DNA of 64,000 nucleotides from Bacteroidota bacterium (GTDB taxonomy: Bacteria > Bacteroidota > Bacteroidia > Chitinophagales > Chitinophagaceae): the NCBI GenBank assembly GCA_029558715.1, contig JAKQEA010000047.1, positions 1-64,000 on the forward strand, written 5' to 3'. Within the stretch, counting starts at the first letter, position 1, and each line of letters begins with the position of its first letter. Made by a program: the position numbers and the translations under genes. Shown here in pieces: positions 51,446 to 60,800 of this stretch. Under the pieces are notes generated by a model. That model saw nothing but the letters and a program-made list of their open reading frames with translations. It did no database searches and was not told where the DNA came from.

Positions 51446-52651
51446 ATGAACGCAAAATCAATCAAAGGAAAATCTATAAAAGAAATCAGTTCTGCATTAA
51501 CGGGAAATATGGCCGATGGATTCAAGCCAACTCTAGCCATTGTATTTATATCTGTTAAACAGGACAGGGAAGCTATTTCCAGATTATTGGACGAAAAAGG
51601 CATCCAGATATTTGGTGCTACCACTGCTGGTGAATTTATTGATGGCGAAATTGAAGAAGGCAGCATTGTGATGTTATTGCTCGACATGAACACAGCTTAT
51701 TTTAAAATAGAATTTTTGGAAACAAGGCAGGAGACCGCCTTCGAAGACGCAACCAAACTGGGCATTACCGGAAAGGAAACTTTTACCAACCCGGCGTTTA
51801 TTATAGCAAATAGCGGTGTGTCTTTAGATGGTGAACCATTTGTTGAAGGCATCATACAGGGTTATGGAAAATCTCCTTCGTCCGCAGACAGGGAAGTAAC
51901 CATATTTGGAGGTAAGGCAGGCGATGATCTGGCATTGGAATCAACATTTGTTTTTACCAACGGTAAAAGTAATGACTGTGCATTGGTAGCACTCATTATT
52001 GATGAAGATAAGGTAGATGTCAGGGGTATTGCTACTTGTGGCTGGCAGGCTATTGGTACCACAAAAACAGTTACAAAAAGCGAAGGTAATACTGTGTATA
52101 CCATCGACGATAAACCAGCATTGGATATGCTCATGAATTACCTTGGTGTTGAGATAAAGCAGGAAGGCAGTAAGGACATCGTGACATTTCTAAGCTCCTG
52201 GTATTATCCCTTGCAGGTGGAACGTGAAAATGTAGATCCTGTAATACGCACAGCTATGTTTGCCAATCGGGAAGACCGTTCACTTATTTGTTCCGGAAAA
52301 GTGCCTCAGGGGTCAAAGATCAAGTTTTCGATGCCACCGGATTTTGACTCCATTGATACAGTCGTTGCAGAATGTAAGGTCATTAAGGACGAAGCACAGC
52401 AGGAAGCTGATGCCCTGATCATGTTCTCCTGTGTGAGCAGGTATTTATCTTTTGGAGTTGTAATGAAAGAGGAGATAGAGCAGGTGCAAAAAATCTGGGA
52501 TGCACCCATGGCAGGCTTTTTTTCCTATGGCGAATATGGAAAATCCCTGCCTGTCCGGCAGGCAGGCCTGTCTCCGGGTAACGCAGAGAAAACCGCTAAA
52601 TATGATTATCATAATAATACATGCTGCCTGGTGGCACTAAAAGAAAAATAA
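51446..52651 (+). CDS. FIST-domain protein 3, carrying an inserted palindromic repeat
   Basis: The third tandem FIST protein, 401 residues, with GATTAGEF, FGGKAGDDLALE, GIATCGWQAIGTTKTVTKSEGN and FSCVSRYLSFGVVM. It is longer than its neighbours because about 13 extra residues, including LPVRQAG, sit between EYGK and the terminal YHNNTCCLVALKEK. The extra residues are encoded by a palindromic DNA repeat and keep the frame. The FIST_C motif SLGPM of the other copies is changed to SFGVV. Two nucleotides separate it from FIST 2. Confidence 0.9.
   Translation: MNAKSIKGKSIKEISSALTGNMADGFKPTLAIVFISVKQDREAISRLLDEKGIQIFGATTAGEFIDGEIEEGSIVMLLLDMNTAYFKIEFLETRQETAFEDATKLGITGKETFTNPAFIIANSGVSLDGEPFVEGIIQGYGKSPSSADREVTIFGGKAGDDLALESTFVFTNGKSNDCALVALIIDEDKVDVRGIATCGWQAIGTTKTVTKSEGNTVYTIDDKPALDMLMNYLGVEIKQEGSKDIVTFLSSWYYPLQVERENVDPVIRTAMFANREDRSLICSGKVPQGSKIKFSMPPDFDSIDTVVAECKVIKDEAQQEADALIMFSCVSRYLSFGVVMKEEIEQVQKIWDAPMAGFFSYGEYGKSLPVRQAGLSPGNAEKTAKYDYHNNTCCLVALKEK
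52546..52566. repeat. Palindromic repeat inserted in frame in FIST gene 3
   Basis: An imperfect 21-bp palindrome: CCTGCCTG, then TCCGG, then CAGGCAGG-type arm. It is GC-rich against its AT-rich surroundings and translates to LPVRQAG. The other three FIST genes have no such segment, which shows it is an insertion. Confidence 0.75.
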
Positions 52652-52655
52652 AATC

Positions 52656-53795
52656 ATGAAAGCAAAATCAATCAGAGGAAAATCGACTGAAGAAATTAAA
52701 ACTGCTTTGGCAGAAAGTGTGGCAGACGGTTTTAGACCAACGTTAGCCATCTGCTTTATTTCAAAAAGTCTGGACAGGAAAGCAATTAGTGATTTACTAG
52801 ATGAAGAAGGCATAACCATATTTGGCTGTACCACCAATGGCGAGTTTATTGATGAAGTGCCAGAGAAAAATTCTGCTGCTATTTTGTTGCTTGATATGAA
52901 GAAAGATCATTTTCAAATCTACTTTGAAGAATATCCTGATAAAGATTATCGGGATGTGGCAAAAGGAATTGCTCAAAAAGCAAAGGCAAAATTTTCAGTA
53001 CCGGCTTTTTTAGTTGGCATTAGTAATGCTGCCGCAGATGGCGAAGAAATATTGCGGGGTATCGAAGATGTAGCAGGGCCAGAAGTAAATGCATTTGGCG
53101 GCGCAGCCGGTGACGATTATGCATTCTCGGAAACATTTGTTTTTACCAATGGAAAAGATAGCGGCCACGCTATGGTATGTATTGCAGTGGATGAATCAGA
53201 AGTAGAAATAAAAGGTATTGCCACTTGTGGATGGAAACCAGTGGGTACAGAAAAAGTAGTTACCAAAAGTGAAGGTAACCATGTGTATACAGTAGAAGAT
53301 ATGCCTGTGCTTGACTTAACTGCAAAATATGGTGGCATTGAAAATGTTACTCCTGAAAACAGTAATTTACTGGTAGAAATTGCTGCCAACTTTCCTTTAC
53401 AACTACAGCGAGAAAAAGGCGACCCGGTTATGCGGCCAGGCCTTGTGGTTGATTGGAACGATCGATCTTATTACACCAGCGGATCAGTGCCACAAGGATC
53501 AAAAGTCAAATTCTCTTTACCACCTGATTTTGATGTAATGGAAAAAGTAGTCAAGGGGGTGCAGAATTTAAAGGCAACTGAAATGCCGCAAGCGGATGCC
53601 TTGGTAGTTTTCAGTTGCGCCGGACGAATACTTTCACTGGGGCCATTGATGAGTAAAGAGTTAGAAGGGGTAAAGAATGTATGGAATGTGCCTATGGCGG
53701 GTATGTTCTCCAATGCAGAACTTGGAAGAGCTACAGGTGGTAACCTTGAAATGCATAACCTCACTACCTGTTGCATAGCATTAAAAGAAAAATAA
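52656..53795 (+). CDS. FIST-domain protein 4
   Basis: The fourth tandem FIST protein, 379 residues: GCTTNGEF, FGGAAGDDYAF, ETFVFTNGKDSGHAMVCIAVD, GIATCGWKPVGTEKVVTKSEGN, and FSCAGRILSLGPLMSKELEGV. It is closest to copy 3 in the middle region (a shared GIATCGW...TKSEGN stretch), suggesting these two split latest. It stops 1 nt before the sensorless kinase, so the two are almost certainly translated together and may form a sensor-kinase pair. Confidence 0.91.
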   Translation: MKAKSIRGKSTEEIKTALAESVADGFRPTLAICFISKSLDRKAISDLLDEEGITIFGCTTNGEFIDEVPEKNSAAILLLDMKKDHFQIYFEEYPDKDYRDVAKGIAQKAKAKFSVPAFLVGISNAAADGEEILRGIEDVAGPEVNAFGGAAGDDYAFSETFVFTNGKDSGHAMVCIAVDESEVEIKGIATCGWKPVGTEKVVTKSEGNHVYTVEDMPVLDLTAKYGGIENVTPENSNLLVEIAANFPLQLQREKGDPVMRPGLVVDWNDRSYYTSGSVPQGSKVKFSLPPDFDVMEKVVKGVQNLKATEMPQADALVVFSCAGRILSLGPLMSKELEGVKNVWNVPMAGMFSNAELGRATGGNLEMHNLTTCCIALKEK

Positions 53796-53796
53796 G

Positions 53797-54837
53797 ATGA
53801 ACCCGCATTTGCAAAATGTATTGAATATAGTTCAGCAGGACAAAAACCTGTCTGAAGATCAAATAGCTGCTATTACAAAATCATTAAAGGACGCCGATAA
53901 GGAATTAGAGATAACGGCATTCAAGCTTGACCGGACAGAAAAAGTAAAACGTACCACAGCTATTCTTTTAGAAGAGACGATTGAAGAACTGGAGCAGAAA
54001 AGAAAAGCCATTGAAGAAACAAATACTGCCCTGCAAAAATCATTGGAAGAGTTAAAAGCTGCACAGCAGCAGCTTATTCAATCAGAAAAAATGGCGAGCC
54101 TTGGTGAATTGACCGCCGGTATTGCTCATGAAATTCAAAATCCGCTAAACTTCGTCAACAATTTTTCTGATGTAAGTACAGAACTGGTAGATGAAATGAA
54201 TGATGAAATTGATAAAGGAAACCTGGAAGATGCCAAACAGATTGCGCAGGACTTAAAACAAAACCTTGAAAAAATTAATCATCATGGCAAACGGGCAGGT
54301 GATATTGTAAAAGGAATGCTTCAGCATTCAAGAACCAGCAGCGGACAAAAAGAACTGACCGATATCAATGCGTTGGCGGATGAATACCTGCGCCTCGCTT
54401 ATCATGGGCTAAGGGCTAAAGACAAAACATTTAACGCTGCCATGAAAACAGATTACGATGAAAGTATCGGGCTTATAAAAATTATTCCGCAGGATATAGG
54501 CCGTGTTGTTCTGAATCTTATCACCAATGCTTTTTATGCGGTTACAGAAAGAAAAAAGCTTGCTGTTGAAGGCTATGAACCGATAGTTACTGTAAGCACA
54601 AAGAAATATAGTGACAGGGTTGAAGTGCAGGTAAAAGATAATGGCACCGGCATTCCGCAAAAAGCACTGGATAAAATATTTCAACCTTTTTTTACAACCA
54701 AACCAACCGGTCAGGGTACAGGTCTGGGATTGTCATTGAGTTATGATATTGTAAAAGCACATGGCGGGGAAATAAAAGTAACTACAGCAGAGAATGAAGG
54801 GACTGAATTTATTATCAGTATACCTGTTAATCAATAA
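53797..54837 (+). CDS. Sensor-less cytoplasmic histidine kinase
   Basis: A 346-residue kinase with no sensor domain: a short helical start (1-40) and coiled coil (40-100) feed directly into His111 of IAHEIQNPLNFVNNFS, followed by the ATP-binding domain (DNGTGIPQ, GTGLGLSLSYDIVKAHGG). The missing sensor and the position just after four free FIST proteins suggest the FIST proteins supply the input through the coiled coil (inference). It ends 3 nt before the giant kinase. Confidence 0.92.
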   Translation: MNPHLQNVLNIVQQDKNLSEDQIAAITKSLKDADKELEITAFKLDRTEKVKRTTAILLEETIEELEQKRKAIEETNTALQKSLEELKAAQQQLIQSEKMASLGELTAGIAHEIQNPLNFVNNFSDVSTELVDEMNDEIDKGNLEDAKQIAQDLKQNLEKINHHGKRAGDIVKGMLQHSRTSSGQKELTDINALADEYLRLAYHGLRAKDKTFNAAMKTDYDESIGLIKIIPQDIGRVVLNLITNAFYAVTERKKLAVEGYEPIVTVSTKKYSDRVEVQVKDNGTGIPQKALDKIFQPFFTTKPTGQGTGLGLSLSYDIVKAHGGEIKVTTAENEGTEFIISIPVNQ

Positions 54838-54840
54838 AAG

Positions 54841-57800
54841 ATGAAACTGACCAAAAAACTGGAAGCGGAGATACTAAAGATTTACTACACCTATTGGGAA
54901 AGTTATTCCAAAGGGGATGTCAAAGCATTTGCCGGTACGTTGGATAAAACCTTTGAAATGATCGGCACTTCCGAATCTGAAATTTGCCATACCAGGGAAG
55001 AGGGGATAAAATTCCTGGAGGCCCAGATAAAAGAACTGGTCGGTAAGGTGGAAATGAGGAACCGGAAAATCAGCGTGGTGCCCGTCAATGAACTAATGCT
55101 GGTAAATGAAAGATGTGACATCTATACCCTGGATGGCCGGAAATGGATATTTTATTCAAAAATCAGGATATCAACTTTTCTCCGTAAAACAACTTCCGGA
55201 TGGAAAGTTTTTCAGCAACACGGTTCCCTTCCCGATATGCGGGTGCAGGAAGGAGAGACGCTGGCTATTAAGAAAATCAGCAAGGAGAACCTTCAGCTCC
55301 GCGATGCCATCAAGCGCCGCACCATTGAACTGGAAGAAAAGAACAGGGAACTGGAAATAGAAACAGCGCTGGAAAAAGTCAGAACTGTTGCGATGGGTAT
55401 GAAGAGACGGGAAGATATGCTCCAGATCTGTAAAACCATTTCACAACAACTGGCAAAGCTTGGCGTAAAGGAAATCCGAAATGTGCAGACCGCCATTTTT
55501 AATGTGCCACAGGGTACTTACATGAATTATGAATACTATGCTAAGCACAATAAAACATTTGTTACCGAAACTGAATATACTAATCACAAGATAGCGAGGG
55601 CCTTTGCAGCAAAAATGCTGAAAGGAAGAGGTGAGGTTTCCATTACGTATATAAAAGGAAAGCAAAAGGTAAAGGAGTGGCTCAACTATCAGAAAGGCAC
55701 CAATGTTTTCATTGATACATATCTGAACACGGCAACATCTCTTACCTATTATTGGTATTCACTGGGGCCGGTGGCGTTGGGTATCTCTACCTATACGCCG
55801 TTGACAAAGGATGAGCAACTGTTGTTCAGCCGTTTTCTGAAAGTGTTTGAACTGGCTTACCGCCGCTATTTGGATATTGAAAAAGCTGAAGCACAGGCAA
55901 GAGAAGCGCAGATAGAAGCAGCGTTGGAAAGAATAAGAGCAGCCTCTCTGGCCATGAGAGATTCCTCAGCATTAAGCTCAATCATTTTCAGGCTGTATGC
56001 TGAACTTACAAAACTGGATGCCAAACTTGACCGGTGTTTTATCATGATTGTAAATCAGGAAAACAAGGGCATCACCTGGTGGATGGCCGGCCAGGAAGGT
56101 TTGTTGGCAGAGAATGGTTTTTTCGTTCAGATGAATCAGCATGCCTCTCACCTGATGTACCTCGATTACTGTAAGCAGCGGAAGAAAAAATGGACCTACC
56201 TGTTTGAAGGAAAGGAAAAAAGAGACTGGGACCGCTTTGGATTCAGTAAAACAGAACTGGCGAGGCTACCTGAGCCTGTCAAAGCGTTTATGGCTGCCGC
56301 AAAGAAGGTATTCCTCTCCGGTTCTTCTGATCAATTTGGTTCATTGGTAACAGGCAGTTTTGAACCCTTGCCGCAAGAGCAGCAGGAAATCATCAGTCGG
56401 TTTACCATCGTTTTCAACCAGGCATACATCCGTTTTCTCGACTTGCAAAAAGCCGAGGCACAGGCAAGGGAAGCTCAGATAGAAGCGGCGTTGGAACGAG
56501 TGCGAAGCAGAAGTATGGCCATGCACAAAAGCGATGAGTTGCTTGAAGCGGGTGAAATTCTTTTTGTGGAAATGCAAAAGCTCGGTATTGAAAGCTTAAC
56601 TGCCGGCTATGTTTTAATGGATAAGGATGAAAAAAAAGGGTTCAATTATATGCCTGATCCATCCACTAAAAAAATGTTTCAGCTACCCGTAATTATTCCG
56701 CATAATGAGACAGTGCATATGCAACAGGTGGTTGAAAACTGGAAGAAGGGCAAGCCTTTTTTCATCGTTGAAATGGATGAAGAAGAAACTATTAAGCACC
56801 AAACATTTATTGCGGAACGCAGTACGAACTTTACACTGACTGCAGCACAGCTTATTGCCATTTCACCGGCGAAATTGGTGCTGCATAATTTCTATTTTAA
56901 AGAAGGGTATATTTTGATAGTAGGCGGTACCAAATTATCTGCTGAGCAAACAGATATTATGTTGCGCTTTACGAAAGTATTCCAGCAAGCCTATACCCGT
57001 TTTCTCGATCTGCAAAAAGCCGAAGCACAGGCAAGGGAAGCAGAAATTCAACTGGCTTTGGAAAGAGTTAGGGCAAGAAGCCTCGCCATGCACCATACTT
57101 CAGAATTGCAGGAGGTGGTGAACATTGCTGCACAGCAATTACATGGTATCGGTATAGATATTAATGGGGGTGTATTTATTGCAATCAATACCGAAATAGA
57201 TAAAGAACTATCCATCTGGGCATCAGGAGGAATGGCTGACTATATACAAAAAGTTATTGTTCCCGAATTGAACAAACCGATTTTTACAACGTTGCGGGAT
57301 GCTATCAAAAGGGGGAATAGTTTTCTGATCGAAACGTTCAGTGACAAAGAAAAGCGGGAAATGTTTACCCATCTTTTCAAATACGAACCATGGAAAAGCC
57401 TGCCGAAGGAAAGAAAGGAAGAATTGCTGTCCCGGAAAGGGGGATTTGCCCGTTCAGTAATTATTTCACACTATACTACCATCTCCATTACCAATCATCA
57501 TGGCAAAGCATTTAGTGAAGAAGAAAACGAAATACTGAAAAGGTTCGGAAAAGTATTTGAGCAATCCTATATCCGTTTTCTTGATCTGCAAAAAGCCGAA
57601 GCACAGGCAAAAGAAGCACAGATAGAAGCGGCATTGGAAAAAATCCGTTCCCGTTCATTAGCGATGCATAAAAGCGATGAACTGAAAGAAGTGGTGGCAG
57701 TTTTATATCAGAAATTACAGGAGTTGGATTTTGATATGGACAAAGGCGCTGCTATAATGATTACTTATACGCCGGATTCAAAAGATATTACCCAATGGAT

Positions 57801-60800
57801 AACGGATGCCACACAAACCTATGCAGTTCCTTTCTCTATCCCGTTTACAGAATATACTATTCCACTAGACCAGGATACTGCGAGAGAAAAGGGTTTGCCA
57901 ATTTTTTCAAGGCTATATACCCGGAAAGAAAAAAATGAATATTTCCGCTATCTGTTTAAGCATACACAATACAGCCAGATACCGGAACCGGTACAAAAAA
58001 TGATACTTGACAGTAAACATTTTGGTATTTCAATAGCCCTTGAAAAAAATTCTGCAATTGCTATTCCATCCACTGTCGGAAAATTAGTTACCAGTGAAGA
58101 AATAAATATCCTGAAAAGATTTTCTAATGTATTTGAACAGTCTTATACCCGTTTTCTTGACCTGCAAAAAGCCGAAGCACAGGCACAGGAGGCACAGATT
58201 CAATTAGCATTAGAAAGAGTTCGTGCAAGAACAATGGCCATGCAAAGAAGTGAAGAACTGCCAGAAACTTCATTAGTGCTTTATCAACAGTTCGAGCAAT
58301 TAGGTGAACCGGCTGAGCAGCTAACCATAGGCGTCGTTCACGAAGAAAATAATGTCATCGAGATCTCAGCAACGCTGCATGGGGGTGTATTGAATAAAAT
58401 TTACTGGCACAGTATAGATGAGCCCTTTATGATGAATAAAGTTTACCGGGCCTGGAAAACTCAGCAAAAAACACTCATTGTAGAATTGAAAGGTGATCAA
58501 TTGAATGCTTACAATAAGTATCGTAATGAGTTGACCAAATCAGAAATGTTTCCAACCGATTATGATGATGAACACCGGCGCATAGTATATGCAGCTTTTT
58601 TTTCTAAGGGGATGTTGGCGTTCGCAGTCAACGAACCTCGTCCGCCCCAATCTCTTGAGTTGTTAGAAAGGTTTGCTTCGGTATTCGATCTTACTTATAC
58701 CCGTTTCCTCGATCTGCAAAAAGCAGAAGCACAAACAAGAGAAGCTGAAATAGAATTAGGTTTGGAGAGAGTGAGGGCAAGAGCCATGGCCATGCAAAAA
58801 TCGGATGAACTGTCTGATCTGGTTGATACGGTTTTTAAAGAATTAACCAAACTTGATTTTGCATTAAATTGGTGCATCATTAATATCATTGATGAGCCAT
58901 CTCTCACCAATATGGTTTGGGCTGCCAACCCCGAAACAAATAAGCCGCCGGAATCCTACCTGATGAAGTTTGAAGATTATCCTTTTCATCATTCCATGCT
59001 GAAAGGATACCGGGATCGAAAACCAAAACATGTATACGTTATAGAAGGAAAAGAAAAAACAACTTACGACAATTATCTCTTTAATGAAACAGAATGGAGA
59101 AGAGTTCCCAAAGCTGCGCAGGATGCTTCAAGAGCGATGAAAAGATATGTAGCCACTTTCACTTTTAGCAACTTTGGCGGGTTACAAACAGTAGGAGAAG
59201 AATATCTTTCTGAACAGAACCTTGATATACTCAGCCGCTTCGGAAAAGTATTCGATCTCACTTATACCCGTTTCAATGATTTACTAAAAGCCGAAGCACA
59301 GGCAAGAGAAGCACAAATTCAATTGGCATTGGAGCGGGCAAGGTCACAAAGTATGACCATGCAACATTCCTCTGAGCTGGACAATACATTGCGGGTATTT
59401 CATGAACAGGTTTTACAACTAGGCATTCCATCAGCATTTTCATTTTTGTGGCTGCCGGATGAAGAAAAAGAACGGCATATTTTCTGGGCAGCATGGGAAG
59501 AACATAAATCGTTTGGCAGTAAGGCCATCAATTATCCGCTGGACATGAATGAACCGGCTACAGCACAATGTTTGATTGACTGGAAAAGCAAACCCGTAGT
59601 AGCTTATCATGTTCCGCCGGAAGGAGTGGAAAGTTATTTTGCCGCATGGAGCGAATTGATTGACGGCGTTGAACATCTGCAATCAGCAAACTTCAGGGAT
59701 GGATTGTATTATGTAGAAGCCTTTAACAAGTACGGCTGCTTTGGCGTTTTGGTCAAAAACGATTTGGATGAAGTTGAAAAGAAAATATTGTATCGCTTCG
59801 CCGTAGAGTTTGAGCAAACCTACACCCGCTTTCTTGACCTGCAAAAAGCAGAAGCACAGGCAAAAGAAGCGCAGATAGAAGCAGCATTGGAAAGAGTGAG
59901 AAGCCGTTCGATGGGTATGCAGAAAAGTGAAGAGCTTAAAGAAGTAATTAAATTAGTTTACCAGCAACTCATTCATTTAAATATTAATCTTGACCATGCA
60001 GGTTTTGTTGTTGACTATACACCAAAAGGAGATTGGACTTTCTGGATTGCCGATGAACAGGATATTCCTGCTAAAATAACGCATCCCTGGTTTGAATCTG
60101 TTTGGGCTAATCAATTCAACGAAGCAAAAGAAAAAGATGCAGACCTCTTTGTCACCAATTTAAATTTTGAACAAAAGAATAAATTTTACAATGAGCTTTT
60201 GTCTTATGTTCCCGGGTTACCCCAGGCATCAAAAGATTTTTATTTAACCTGTCCCGGTCTTGCCGCATCAACTGTATTGTTTGATGATGTTGCGCTCTAT
60301 ATTGAAAACTTTTCAGGTAAGCCTTATACTGATGAAGATAATAAAACGCTGATGCGCTTTGGAAAAGTGTTTCAGCAGACCTATACCCGTTTTCTCGACC
60401 TGCAAAAAGCAGAAGCACAGGCAAGAGAAGCACAGGTAGAAACGGCGTTGGAAAAAGTACGGAGCCGCTCTTTGGCCATGCATAAAAGTGATGAACTTCT
60501 TGAAGTAGTCACAGTAATATTTGAACAGTTGAAAAATCTGGGACTACAGCTCTGGAGCTGCGGCATTGTCCGCTTTCACTCGAAACAATCCTCCGAAGCT
60601 GAGGTATGGATGACAAGACCAGATGGGAAAATGATGGGGCAATCGTTTGTCATACCACTTGACAAAGTGCCTGTATATAAGAAACTGTATGAAGCCTGGA
60701 AGAACATGGAAGAATTTCATATTGAGTCACTACAGGATATGGATATCATCAAACATCACAACAGCATTGCTTTACTCAATGTTATTCCGGTAGACAAAAT

